DNA of 16,328 bases from Hungateiclostridiaceae bacterium UBA3922 (GTDB lineage Bacteria > Bacillota > Clostridia > Acetivibrionales > DTU013): contig DGEQ01000143.1 in the NCBI GenBank assembly GCA_002386045.1, forward strand, positions 1 to 16,328, in the 5' to 3' direction. Of this stretch, positions 1-7,519 are shown in pieces (within the stretch, counting starts at the first letter, position 1; the number at the start of each line of letters is the position of its first letter). A program made the position numbers and the translations under genes. The notes beneath the pieces were generated by a model. It saw only the letters and a list, made by a program, of their open reading frames with translations, did no database searches and was not told where the DNA came from.

Positions 1-65
1 CCTACAAAAACTTTACACTATGTTTATCTGTTACCGAACGTAAATAATGGAGCCCGGACAGGTCG

Positions 66-340
66 GGGGACAGTTCTTCAGATGACGGGAGCAGGGACTG
101 ACGGGTGCGGGGACAGTTCTTCAGAACACTGAAAAAACAAGTGTAGGGAAACAGGTGCGGGGACACTTCTTCAAATTGCGTTTTCAGCCAGAACTATCGG
201 GGCATTTTCAGTCAGGCTGATCGGGTTCATCGGGGACAGTCCGTGAGGGACAGTTCTTCGGGCAGCATAGTCGGGGACAGTTCTTAAGCCGATATAGTTG
301 AGCACAGTTCTTCAGATAAAATAGCCGGGGACAGTTCTTA
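66..340 (+). repeat. Cluster of GGGGACAGTTCTTC repeats, forward orientation
   Basis: Exact or near copies of GGGGACAGTTCTTC sit at 66-79, 109-122, 159-172 (one change, ACTTC for AGTTC), 247-259 (lacking the first G), 273-286 (ends TTA), 302-313 (partial) and 327-340 (ends TTA). A shorter GGGGACAGTCC occurs at 232-242. Spacing is irregular at first (43, 50, 73 bp) and then close to 27 bp for the last three. The irregular spacing and lack of unique equal-length spacers argue against CRISPR. Short intergenic repeats of this kind resemble REP-type elements moved by REP-associated transposases, but no transposase is in the window, so that link is inference. Confidence 0.85.
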
Positions 341-445
341 AACTGACACAGTTCATGCGGCAAATCAGGGACTGTTTGCAAGTTCATACAGACAAACCCG
401 TTTTTAGTTGAACGATCAGGAAAAAAACTGTTGCAATAAGAGAAT

Positions 446-476
446 TTCAAAGGATTTATGAGGTTCGATTTAGAAT
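446..476 (+). promoter_or_regulatory. Weak candidate promoter for degS
   Basis: A good -10-like box, TAGAAT, lies at 471-476. The best -35 candidate is TTCAAA at 446-451, with a long 19-nt spacer. The match is poor, and the true start may lie elsewhere in the AT-rich 410-500 stretch. Confidence 0.22.
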
Positions 477-527
477 AAATAAATAGCATCAAGAAAATGG
501 AATCCAGCCGACAATAAGGAGGAGCGA

Positions 528-1709
528 ATGAGCAGGATCATAAATGTCGCACAGTTGGACAAGATCATCAAAAAAACCATACAGGCCATAAACGAAAGCA
601 AGTCTGAGATATACGAGATTGCCGAGATTTCGCGAAGGGAATGCAAGAGACTCGAGGATGAGCTTATCGAACTACAGGAACAGGTCAAGCAGTTGATCAG
701 CGAAATCGAGGTCCTGGAAGTGGCGCTCAAGGAAAGCAAACGGCGCCTGATGCTGATGAACAAAAACTTTGAGCAGCACACCGAGGAAGAACTCAAGGAA
801 GCTTATGAAAAAGCCGATAATCTACGCGTAGAACTCGCAGTCAAACGCGAGATGGAGAAGTACCTTATAAAACGGCGAAACGAACTCGAGATCAGGATCA
901 AAGATGCTATCAAAACAGTACAAAAAGCTGATAAGCTGATCACCCAGGTGGGTGCGGCGCTGGGATACCTGACAGGCGATCTGCAGGAAGTCAGCCTGCA
1001 ACTGGAAGGCCTTCAGCACAAGCAGTTGCTTGGGCTGAAGATCATAAAGGCACAGGAGGAAGAGAGGCAGCGGGTGGCAAGGGACATACATGACGGGCCG
1101 GCGCAGATGATGTCAAACGTCGTTCTGAAAGCTGAAATCTGTGAAAGACTGATCGATTCGGATCCGGAGCAAGCCCGCATGGAGCTGCAGAACCTGAAGA
1201 AAATCGTGAGGGACAGTCTCCAGGACGTCAGGAAGATAATTTACAATTTAAGGCCCATGTCGCTTGACGACCTCGGACTGGTGCCGACATTGCAGAGGTA
1301 TGTCCTGACGTTCCAGGAGGAAACCGGCATATCGGTTTCGTTCATTACGAAAGGATCCCAGCCGGAACTTAAACCTGTTATTTCCCTGACCGTGTTCAGG
1401 ATCGTGCAGGAAGCGTTGAACAATGTAGTCAAGCATGCCAAGGCAAATACTGTTGTGATGCAGTTGGAGTTCCTGGAAGACAGTCTCAGGCTGTTTGTCT
1501 ATGACGACGGTGTCGGGTTTGACACTGCCAGGCTGAAAGAGCGGAATGAAGATATCAGCAGCGGCTTCGGACTGGTCAGTATGAAGGAGAGGATCGAACT
1601 TCTCGGCGGCGATATGAGAATAAGCTCCGAGCCGGGGAAGGGGACCCGGTTGAATATAATCATACCTTTAACAAGAGAAGAGGAGGTTAATGATGGAGAG
1701 CAGAATTAG
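528..1709 (+). CDS. degS: DegS-like cytoplasmic sensor histidine kinase
   Basis: This 393-residue kinase is expected to autophosphorylate on a histidine and pass the phosphate to the DegU-type regulator encoded next. Residues 1 to about 175 have no membrane segment and are a Glu/Lys/Leu-rich coiled-coil region like the DegS sensor domain. The HisKA_3 dimerisation helix follows, with the motif RVARDIHDGPAQ and phospho-acceptor His188. The HATPase_c domain has its N box at 291-305 (RIVQEALNNVVKHAK), DDGVGFD at 326-332 and a glycine-rich GFGLVSMKERI at 346-356. Length and domain order match Bacillus DegS (about 385 residues). The start has an ideal AAGGAGG at 516-522 with 5-nt spacing. The gene's 3' end overlaps degU, implying translational coupling. 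The input signal is unknown; in Bacillus, DegS/DegU controls exoenzymes, motility and competence. Confidence 0.93.
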   Translation: MSRIINVAQLDKIIKKTIQAINESKSEIYEIAEISRRECKRLEDELIELQEQVKQLISEIEVLEVALKESKRRLMLMNKNFEQHTEEELKEAYEKADNLRVELAVKREMEKYLIKRRNELEIRIKDAIKTVQKADKLITQVGAALGYLTGDLQEVSLQLEGLQHKQLLGLKIIKAQEEERQRVARDIHDGPAQMMSNVVLKAEICERLIDSDPEQARMELQNLKKIVRDSLQDVRKIIYNLRPMSLDDLGLVPTLQRYVLTFQEETGISVSFITKGSQPELKPVISLTVFRIVQEALNNVVKHAKANTVVMQLEFLEDSLRLFVYDDGVGFDTARLKERNEDISSGFGLVSMKERIELLGGDMRISSEPGKGTRLNIIIPLTREEEVNDGEQN

Positions 1710-2340
1710 TGTCCTTATTGCCGATGACCATCCGTTGTTCAGGCAGGGAATCAAGCAGATACTTGAACTCGAAAATGATATAACCGTTGTCGCGCAGGCT
1801 GCAAATGGCGACGAGGCAGTCAGGCTTACCCGGGAGCACAAGCCCGATGTGATCCTAATGGACATCAATATGCCCGGTTCCAATGGTTTACAGGCAATAA
1901 AGGAAATCAAGGATGAAAACATAAACAGCAAAATAATCGTACTGACGATCCATGAAGACAGGGAGTACCTGATCAAGACCATACAGATGGGCGCAGAGGG
2001 ATATGTGCTCAAGGATGCCGAGCCGTCGGTCCTGATCGATGCAATAAGGAGTGTTCACCAGGGACAGTCCTATATCCAGCCCAATATGACGAAGGAACTT
2101 GTCAAAGAATTCAACAGGCTCACTTTGCACGGCAGGGAGAGGAACGGTGAGAACAGGCTGACTGCGAGGGAGCGGGAGGTATTGAAACTCATTGCCGAAG
2201 GTATGATAAACAAGGAAATAGCCACAAAACTGTACATAAGCGAAAAGACCGTCAAGAACCATGTTTCAAGCATATTCAGAAAACTGAACGTTTCCGACAG
2301 GACACAGGCCGCGATATATGCCATAAAGCATAATATCTGA
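1690..2340 (+). CDS. degU: DegU-like response regulator, NarL/LuxR family
   Basis: A 216-residue two-domain regulator. The receiver domain (about 6-122) has the acidic pair Asp12-Asp13, phospho-acceptor Asp58 in DVILMDINMPG and the conserved Lys108 in YVLKDAE. A linker (about 123-154) leads to a LuxR-type helix-turn-helix at about 155-216, with LTAREREVLKLIAEG and the recognition helix region SEKTVKNHVSSIFRKL. Two adjacent ATG codons at 1690 and 1693 follow AGGAGG (1681-1686); the second has the more usual 6-nt spacing, so the protein may begin one residue later. It overlaps degS by 20 bp and is almost certainly its phosphotransfer partner. It is expected to bind DNA when phosphorylated. The pilus genes downstream are plausible targets, but no binding site is shown by the sequence. 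Confidence 0.93.
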   Translation: MMESRISVLIADDHPLFRQGIKQILELENDITVVAQAANGDEAVRLTREHKPDVILMDINMPGSNGLQAIKEIKDENINSKIIVLTIHEDREYLIKTIQMGAEGYVLKDAEPSVLIDAIRSVHQGQSYIQPNMTKELVKEFNRLTLHGRERNGENRLTAREREVLKLIAEGMINKEIATKLYISEKTVKNHVSSIFRKLNVSDRTQAAIYAIKHNI

Positions 2341-2596
2341 AATAGCCCGGCTTTTGCAGCCCAATAATGCCGGAGCACACTGCGTGCCCAGCATCTGAAC
2401 GGCCGTTTTTTTGCAAATGTACCGGTGAGCATGCCTGATGGGGAGTGTCAGTTCAGCACGACAGTCCTCGATAAGATTTTTTCTCTCAGTTCCAGGTCTC
2501 CTGGTCTCATGTAGTTCAGTTCACAAACCTTTGGCATGTCATTCTTTCATTTCTTCAGCCTTTCATTCTTTGACATCCAGACTGCTAGCAATGCTA

Positions 2597-2797
2597 GAAG
2601 GACTGTCCCTCTCTCAGAGCTAAGTCGTGAAGGACTGTCCCCAGGGATTAGCCCGTCCTATTCAGATCGTGCTTTTGGATCATCAACTCGGAAAGCATGC
2701 AGATAGTGCGTTATCCACTTTTTTCATCCCGGATCCTGATGTCAACAGAAAAGTCAAGAACTGTCCCCACAACTTGGCATACCTTAGAACTGTCCCC
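2597..2797 (-). repeat. Cluster of the 14-bp repeat, reverse orientation
   Basis: Four copies of the reverse complement GAAGAACTGTCCCC or close variants are present: 2597-2610 (GAAGGACTGTCCCT), 2629-2642 (GAAGGACTGTCCCC), 2755-2768 (CAAGAACTGTCCCC) and 2784-2797 (TTAGAACTGTCCCC). They are the same element as the forward cluster at 66-340, so degS-degU is bracketed by inverted clusters. Confidence 0.8.
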
Positions 2798-2928
2798 CTA
2801 CCTTTTTCCCTGCTGGCTGGGAAATAAGTCCCGGGTGCATTTGAGTCTTATGGGACACCATATGGGACACTGCGGCTCATATGCCCCGCTGGGTCTAAAT
2901 TATCAGCAAAAAAAGGCCTTATGACGGA

Positions 2929-2957
2929 TTCAACAGGCAGATGCTGTATCTTATAAT
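2929..2957 (+). promoter_or_regulatory. Candidate sigma-A promoter for flp
   Basis: A perfect TATAAT lies at 2952-2957, 64 bases before the flp start codon. With a 17-nt spacer the -35 would be TTCAAC at 2929-2934, a 3/6 match to TTGACA. The consensus -10 and position favour a promoter, but the poor -35 suggests either an activator (DegU is a candidate) or a chance match. Confidence 0.35.
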
Positions 2958-3021
2958 TGAATCAGACAAAGGCAATCGAAACGTCGGGAAGTATCCAATT
3001 TTAAGAAAGGTGGTTCGGGAA

Positions 3022-3228
3022 ATGAAGATTAAAGAATTCATGACAAAACTCATGGTCAGGTTCTCGAACAGGAAGGGACAGGGCATGGTCGAATACGGCC
3101 TGATCGTAGGGATCATCGCAGTGATCATCATAGGCGTATTTGTATTACTCGATGAGCCTCTCAAGAACCTGTTCGAGACGATCGGCGACATAATCACCGA
3201 CAATACGCCTACACCGCCGGCATCTTAA
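3022..3228 (+). CDS. flp: Flp/Fap-type prepilin (Tad pilus major pilin)
   Basis: A 68-residue prepilin, typical of the Flp family (about 50-75 residues). A basic N-terminal leader ends in RKG, followed by the Flp processing motif G-XXXX-EY: Gly19, then QGMV, then Glu24-Tyr25. Prepilin peptidase should cleave after Gly19. A hydrophobic helix rich in Ile and Val spans about 26-43 and would pack in the fibre core. The C terminus is short and Thr/Pro-rich. The ATG at 3022 is chosen because AAAGGTGG (3006-3013) lies 8 nt upstream; an in-frame ATG at 2941 would add 27 residues that fit no Flp leader and lacks a ribosome site. The gene stands alone before a terminator, upstream of the assembly genes, consistent with higher expression of the major subunit. 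Confidence 0.9.
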   Translation: MKIKEFMTKLMVRFSNRKGQGMVEYGLIVGIIAVIIIGVFVLLDEPLKNLFETIGDIITDNTPTPPAS

Positions 3229-3255
3229 TGATTATGACCTTGACATCCAAAGATA

Positions 3256-3291
3256 AAAATTACCCTATCTGCTCCCAGGTAGGGTAATTTT
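3256..3291 (+). terminator. Rho-independent terminator after flp
   Basis: AAAATTACCCTA (3256-3267) pairs perfectly with TAGGGTAATTTT (3280-3291), extended inwards by three more pairs including one T-G, leaving the loop GCTCCC. The right arm ends in TTTT. It lies 27 bases after the flp stop. Because the arms are A/T-rich at the base it could also work on the opposite strand. It probably separates abundant flp mRNA from the longer tad transcript. Confidence 0.8.
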
Positions 3292-3309
3292 ATAAAACCG
3301 ACTATTAAG

Positions 3310-3534
3310 GGGGACAGTTCTCCGCAAAACGCTTCAGGACAGTTACCGGTAAATGCAGTGTGAATGACAATGTAAATAGCAAAATGTGAATAACAAGATG
3401 AAGAACTGTCCCCTACTGTAGTCAAATCGAAGAACTGTCCCCAACCGTGAACGACTATGACCGTGACCGTGACAGTGAAGAACTGTCCCTTAATGAAGAA
3501 CTGTCCCCTCAATGAAATGTTGAGAAGTGTCCCC
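3310..3534. repeat. Mixed-orientation 14-bp repeats between flp and tadE
   Basis: One forward copy, GGGGACAGTTCTCC, is at 3310-3323. Four reverse copies follow at 3400-3413, 3429-3442, 3477-3490 (last base T) and 3495-3508, plus a degenerate GAGAAGTGTCCCC at 3522-3534. The last one ends 4 bases before the tadE ribosome site (3539-3544). If the region is transcribed into the tadE leader, the single forward copy could pair with any of the reverse copies. Confidence 0.82.
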
Positions 3535-3551
3535 GAAAGAGGTGATGTATC

Positions 3552-3956
3552 GTGCAGGGCAGCAGGATCAAAAAAAGAAAGCGCAGCGGCCAGTCGCTGG
3601 TTGAAACAGCGCTGATTTTGCCGCTGCTGTTGTTGCTGCTGACAGGCATCATCGACTTCGGCCTTTTGTTCAACACCTACCTTGTGGTAAGCAATGCATC
3701 ACGCGAAGGTGCAAGGCATGCGGTTACGGGGGATACCGACATACAGATCAGGGCTGCTGTAAGCCGTGCCGCATCATCACTGGACGCGGCACGGCTGAGC
3801 ATCACGATTTCCCCGGATGAGAGCGAGGGCAGAAGCACCGGAGATGCAGTTACCGTGACAGTCACATATGAGTACAGCATGGTGACGCCGATAATCGGTG
3901 CATTTTTCCCGGAGACTTTCGAAATCGGATCAAGCACGACCATGCGGTGCGAGTAA
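3552..3956 (+). CDS. tadE: TadE-like pseudopilin
   Basis: A 134-residue TadE-family protein. The basic N-terminal tail (KKRKR) ends in RSG, then QSLVE, a type IV prepilin-like site: Gly13, then Glu18 at mature position 5. The hydrophobic segment 19-45 contains LILPLLLLLLTGIIDFG, and the conserved TadE segment NASREGARHAVTG follows at 48-60. The remaining C-terminal part is a small beta-rich extracytoplasmic domain. TadE proteins are minor pilins processed by prepilin peptidase. The start is GTG at 3552, placed by GAGGTG at 3539-3544 with 7-nt spacing; the ATG at 3545 is in another frame. The gene is followed 18 bases later by cpaB. It is the only TadE-like gene here, whereas many Tad loci carry two or three. 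Confidence 0.88.
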   Translation: MQGSRIKKRKRSGQSLVETALILPLLLLLLTGIIDFGLLFNTYLVVSNASREGARHAVTGDTDIQIRAAVSRAASSLDAARLSITISPDESEGRSTGDAVTVTVTYEYSMVTPIIGAFFPETFEIGSSTTMRCE

Positions 3957-3974
3957 TGCCGGAGGTGTTGTCTC

Positions 3975-4772
3975 ATGGATAAGAAAAGCAAAAAAATGCT
4001 GATCATTGCGCTGACTCTTTCGCTGATAACAGCAGCCCTGGTCTATATCTACATCTCCGGCATCAAGCCCGAACAGGCACCGGAAACGAAATACATAAAC
4101 GTCTATGCCGCCGCAAGGACCATACCCGGGTTCACCAGGATCACGGCTTCTGATATCGAAGAAATAAAGGTGGCCGAGGAACTGTACACTGAAGATATGG
4201 CCACCGACAAAGAACAGGTGATAGGCAAATGGACGCTCGTGAGCATCCTGAAAGGTGAATTTATAAGGAATGCAAGGCTTACTGATGATGAGGGCCTGTA
4301 TTTTTCACATACGATCCCCGAAGGGACAAGGGCGGTGAGCATGAATATCACGGAACAGGTCAACGTGGCGAACCTGCCCAGGCCTGGAGACCATGTGGAC
4401 GTGGTCGCAAGCTTCAATAAGGAAGAAGATGTTAGGGGGGACAAGACCGTTACCTATCCGAGAATCACTAAAATCATCCTGCAAAACGTCAAAGTGCTCG
4501 CTTTGGGGCAGGACACAAGTCTTTCGGCCGACAAGCCCGTTGAGCAGCCAATGACGATCACGCTGGCCGTAAGGAAGGAAGACGTCGAAAAATTCGTCTA
4601 TGCTTCCGAGTTCGGAATAATAAGGCTGGCGCTCAGACCGGTCGGCGATGATTCGCTGATAAATACGGAAGGTGTGATCAGGCAGGATGTCACAGGCATA
4701 AAAGGCATTATCGTTACGGAGGAAACTGACGACACCGGTCCCGCAGGCGCGGATGGAGCCGGTTTGGAATAA
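3975..4772 (+). CDS. cpaB: CpaB/RcpC-like Flp pilus assembly protein with SAF domain
   Basis: A 265-residue envelope protein of the CpaB/RcpC family. A short basic N terminus (KKSKK) precedes one membrane segment at about 9-28. The SAF domain runs from about 41 to 105, with VYAAARTIPGFTRITASDI near its start and GEFIRNARL near its end. The RcpC/CpaB domain covers about 108-225, with IPEGTRAVSMNI and the conserved PGDHVDVV at 137-144. The C-terminal 40 residues are acidic and low complexity. In Gram-negatives CpaB works with the secretin; in Gram-positives its role is less clear, perhaps contacting the cell wall. The start follows GGAGGTG (3961-3967) at 7-nt spacing. It sits between tadE and tadZ, as in other tad operons. 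Confidence 0.9.
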   Translation: MDKKSKKMLIIALTLSLITAALVYIYISGIKPEQAPETKYINVYAAARTIPGFTRITASDIEEIKVAEELYTEDMATDKEQVIGKWTLVSILKGEFIRNARLTDDEGLYFSHTIPEGTRAVSMNITEQVNVANLPRPGDHVDVVASFNKEEDVRGDKTVTYPRITKIILQNVKVLALGQDTSLSADKPVEQPMTITLAVRKEDVEKFVYASEFGIIRLALRPVGDDSLINTEGVIRQDVTGIKGIIVTEETDDTGPAGADGAGLE

Positions 4773-4810
4773 GAAAGCTGAGGGATAACTGGAATTGGGA
4801 GGAAAGCCGG

Positions 4811-6007
4811 ATGGAAAAGATCAGTGTGATGATTGTTGACGATTCCTATGAAACCAGGAGCAATATAAAGCAGCTTTTATCGTTCAGCAGGAATATCAGG
4901 GTGACCGCAGAAGCTGCAACCGGAGAGGAAGCCGTCGTTCTGGCCGGTGAGATGCGGCCGGACGTTATCCTTATGGATATAAACATGCCGGGCATGGACG
5001 GGATAAAAGCAACTGAGGAGATTTCGCTGAACATGCCCGATTCGGTGGTCATCATAATGTCGGTGCAGGGCGAGACCGAATATGTCAGGAAAGCAATGAC
5101 AGCGGGCGCACGCGAGTACCTGTGCAAGCCGTTCAGCGGGGACGAGCTTTCCGAAACGATAATCAGGGCATATGAAAATGAAATGAAACGACGCGAGAAG
5201 TTCGCTCCGCTTTCAGAAAAGAAGGAAATGAAATCGAGGGTGATTACCGTATTCAGCACAAAGGGCGGCGTAGGAAAGACTACGATAGCATCGAACCTGG
5301 CGGTGGCGATGGCGCGGTCCGGGAAAAAGCGGGTGGCGCTGGTGGATCTCGACCTGCAGTTCGGCGATGTGGCGATAATGCTCAACGTATCGGTCAAGAA
5401 CACCATAAGCGACCTGGTGAAGGAGTTCGGGCAACTGGACGACAGCTTCGCAGAGGACTACCTCGTGACCCATTTCTCCGGCGTCAGGGTACTGCCCGCG
5501 CCCGTAAAGCCTGAGTATGCCGAATATATAACTGCGAACCACGTTGAGAAGATCATCAACATTTTGAGAGAATCATATAATTACATAATCATCGACACAT
5601 CTGCCAGCTTCCACGAAACCGTCCTAACGTCACTGGACATGTCGGACAAGATACTCATCATATCGACCCTTGACCTTCCGACGATAAAAAACGTAAAATC
5701 CGGGCTTGACGTGATGGAAACGCTCAATTATCCCCAGGATAAGATACACGTGGTACTGAACAAAGCTTCAGAGCAGTTCGGCATTAGGTTCAGGGACTTT
5801 GAAGACGTGTTGCGCAGGCAGATCTGGGCATATGTGCCCGAGGACAGCCAGACAGTCGTTACTTCCGCGAACAAGGGGTTCCCTTTCGTGATGACGAGGA
5901 CCGAAACAAAGGTTGCAAGGGCAATAATCGACATCGCAAATGAACTGATGAGAGAACTCGAGGGCGGCGCCGCCAAAAAATCGCCGATAAAGAGGCTGTT
6001 TGGCTGA
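4811..6007 (+). CDS. tadZ: TadZ/CpaE: receiver domain fused to MinD/ParA-type ATPase
   Basis: A 398-residue protein that probably marks the site of pilus assembly. Residues 5-122 form a receiver domain with Asp10-Asp11, phospho-acceptor Asp56 in DVILMDINMPG, Ser84 and Lys106. All phosphorylation residues are therefore present, although many CpaE/TadZ receivers are degenerate. Residues 143-385 form a MinD/ParA ATPase with deviant Walker A KGGVGKTT at 151-158, LVDLDLQFGD at 178-186, and the Walker B-like strand YIIIDTSAS. The C terminus is basic (KKSPIKRLFG), possibly membrane-interacting. The start follows GGGAGG (4797-4802) with 8-nt spacing, and the gene precedes tadA by 20 bases. The receiver resembles that of the DegU encoded upstream in its DVILMDINMPG core. 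Confidence 0.92.
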   Translation: MEKISVMIVDDSYETRSNIKQLLSFSRNIRVTAEAATGEEAVVLAGEMRPDVILMDINMPGMDGIKATEEISLNMPDSVVIIMSVQGETEYVRKAMTAGAREYLCKPFSGDELSETIIRAYENEMKRREKFAPLSEKKEMKSRVITVFSTKGGVGKTTIASNLAVAMARSGKKRVALVDLDLQFGDVAIMLNVSVKNTISDLVKEFGQLDDSFAEDYLVTHFSGVRVLPAPVKPEYAEYITANHVEKIINILRESYNYIIIDTSASFHETVLTSLDMSDKILIISTLDLPTIKNVKSGLDVMETLNYPQDKIHVVLNKASEQFGIRFRDFEDVLRRQIWAYVPEDSQTVVTSANKGFPFVMTRTETKVARAIIDIANELMRELEGGAAKKSPIKRLFG

Positions 6008-6027
6008 AAGACCAGGAGGGATAGAGA

Positions 6028-7395
6028 TTGTCATTGCTGGAAAGGCTGCAAAAGGAAAGGGCAGCGGAAGCATCAGACAGCGGCAAAAACCCATGGGCGA
6101 GGAACGCACCGGCTCCGAGGGAGGATCCTTTTGAAGACCTTAAGGTCCGGATCCACATGAGGATCATCGAGGAGATAAATTCCGGAAAGGTACGGGATGC
6201 GGACGCCGAAGAACAGGATGGGGAGCTTGAACAGGCGATCACCAGGATAGTTGAAAGCTACCTGGACGAAGAGGGTGTGTTCATAACCAAGCTGGACAAG
6301 CAAAAGCTGATAACCGAGATCATAGATGAAACGATCGGATTCGGCCCCATCAACCGTCTCATCCGGGACCCATCGATATCGGAAATAATGGTCAACGGGC
6401 CCAAAAACGTCTATGTCGAAAAGAAGGGCAAGCTGGTCCGGACCGACGTGGTGTTCAAAGATGATCAGCATGTCATGAGGGTCATAGAAAAAATCGTTGC
6501 GCCCCTGGGGAGAAGGATAGATGAAAGCTCACCCATGGTAGACGCAAGGCTGCCCGACGGGTCGAGAGTGAACGCGATAATACCGCCGCTCGCACTGAAC
6601 GGACCGTCGCTGACGATAAGGAAGTTTTCCGAAAAGCCTTACACCGTAAAAGACCTGATCAATTTCGGGACCTTGACGCCGGAAGTGGCGATGTTCCTGA
6701 AAGCATGCGTCGAAGCCAGGCTCAACATCATCGTGTCGGGCGGCACCGGGAGCGGAAAGACGACAACACTGAACGTTATATCGTCGTTCATACCGGACGA
6801 CGAAAGGATAGTGACGATAGAAGATGCCGCAGAACTCCAGCTTGCACAGGAGCATGTCGTAAGGCTTGAAACCCGGCCGCCAAACATCGAAGGCAAAGGC
6901 GCGATAACCATCAGGGATCTTGTGAGGAATTCGCTCAGGATGAGGCCTGACAGGATCGTGGTGGGAGAGGTGAGGAGCGGCGAGGCGCTGGATATGCTGC
7001 AGGCGATGAACACAGGTCATGACGGCTCTCTTACGACAGGACACGCCAACTCACCGCGTGACATGTTGTCAAGGCTTGAGACAATGGTCCTGATGGCTGG
7101 CATGGATCTGCCCGTGCGGGCTATCCGTGAACAGATCGCATCCGCCATCGACCTGATAGTGCACCAGGCCAGGCTGAAGGACGGTTCGCGAAAGATAATA
7201 CATATCACCGAGATTACCGGCATGGAAGGCGATGTCATAACGATGCAGGACATCTTTGTTTTCAGGCAGCAAGGCAGGGACGAAAAAGGCCGCATTATCG
7301 GCTCCATAGTTCCGACAGGCATAAAGCCAAAATTCATAGAGAAACTGGCTGACGCAGGAATAACGCTGCCGCCGGACCTGTTTGCGGCCAGGTAA
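6028..7395 (+). CDS. tadA: TadA/CpaF-family pilus assembly ATPase
   Basis: A 455-residue cytoplasmic ATPase of the type II/IV secretion superfamily that powers Flp pilus assembly. A charged N-terminal region (1-90) leads into the N-terminal domain, with FGPINRLIRDPSISEIMVNG at about 105-124 and RIDESSPMVDARLPDGSRVN at 163-182. The core has Walker A GGTGSGKTTT at 238-247, the Asp-box region VTIEDAAELQL at 262-272, Walker B RIVVGEVRSGEA at 309-320 and the His box TGHDGSLTTGHANS at 329-342. Length fits CpaF. The start is TTG at 6028, set by AGGAGGG (6014-6020) with 7-nt spacing. A 124-bp gap with a GC-rich hairpin separates it from tadB, the largest gap within the assembly genes. Confidence 0.95.
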   Translation: MSLLERLQKERAAEASDSGKNPWARNAPAPREDPFEDLKVRIHMRIIEEINSGKVRDADAEEQDGELEQAITRIVESYLDEEGVFITKLDKQKLITEIIDETIGFGPINRLIRDPSISEIMVNGPKNVYVEKKGKLVRTDVVFKDDQHVMRVIEKIVAPLGRRIDESSPMVDARLPDGSRVNAIIPPLALNGPSLTIRKFSEKPYTVKDLINFGTLTPEVAMFLKACVEARLNIIVSGGTGSGKTTTLNVISSFIPDDERIVTIEDAAELQLAQEHVVRLETRPPNIEGKGAITIRDLVRNSLRMRPDRIVVGEVRSGEALDMLQAMNTGHDGSLTTGHANSPRDMLSRLETMVLMAGMDLPVRAIREQIASAIDLIVHQARLKDGSRKIIHITEITGMEGDVITMQDIFVFRQQGRDEKGRIIGSIVPTGIKPKFIEKLADAGITLPPDLFAAR

Positions 7396-7403
7396 ACGGT
7401 TTT

Positions 7404-7422
7404 GCCGGCGGGACCGGCCGGC
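7404..7422 (+). promoter_or_regulatory. GC-rich hairpin between tadA and tadB
   Basis: GCCGGC at 7404-7409 pairs with GCCGGC at 7417-7422 around a 7-nt loop. No T-run follows, so it is not a standard terminator. It could act as an mRNA stability or processing element. The same gap also has CATAACTC twice (7481-7488 and 7494-7501). No promoter with a good -35 was found in the gap. Confidence 0.35.
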
Positions 7423-7519
7423 TGCAGTATAAGGAAGCCCTGAAAGGAATCCGGCCGGGAATATGATATGATCAGTTCGGCATAACTCTACGCCATAACT
7501 CACAGGGGGAGGAGTATAT

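Larger units (their letters stand above)
1..527. other. Repeat-rich non-coding leader upstream of degS
   Basis: No convincing gene lies in this stretch. It is dominated between 66 and 340 by copies of a 14-bp repeat, described separately. The last 130 bases before degS are AT-rich and are the likely site of the degS promoter. A short reverse-strand frame across 208-492 merely translates the repeat units as a recurring Lys-Asn-Cys-Pro peptide and is not believed to be a gene. Confidence 0.7.
2341..3021. other. Non-coding stretch between degU and flp
   Basis: No credible gene was found in these 680 bases. Visible structure includes small perfect hairpins CCAGG-TCT-CCTGG (within 2490-2520) and CTAGC-AAT-GCTAG (within 2584-2597), a direct pair TCATTCTTT at 2539-2547 and 2563-2571, four inverted copies of the 14-bp repeat at 2597-2797, and a direct pair TATGGGACAC at 2849-2858 and 2861-2870. 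No good terminator for degU was found; a T-run at 2406-2412 follows only the palindrome ACGGCCGT, which has no usable loop. Confidence 0.6.

Noticed and set aside
66..340. Possible CRISPR array
   Set aside because: Units are only 14 bp, spacing ranges from 15 to 73 bp, units are degenerate, and no cas genes are present.
208..492. Reverse-strand ORF of 94 codons
   Set aside because: It translates the tandem repeats in one frame; there is no ribosome site or family resemblance.
1200..1216. Repeat-like GGGACAGTCTCC in degS
   Set aside because: It matches only part of the repeat and falls in conserved coding sequence; probably chance.
2400..2412. Terminator after degU at the T-run
   Set aside because: The preceding palindrome ACGGCCGT cannot form a stem with a usable loop.
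2438..2924. Short + strand ORFs in the degU-flp gap
   Set aside because: They run through repeat units, overlap in different frames and lack ribosome sites.
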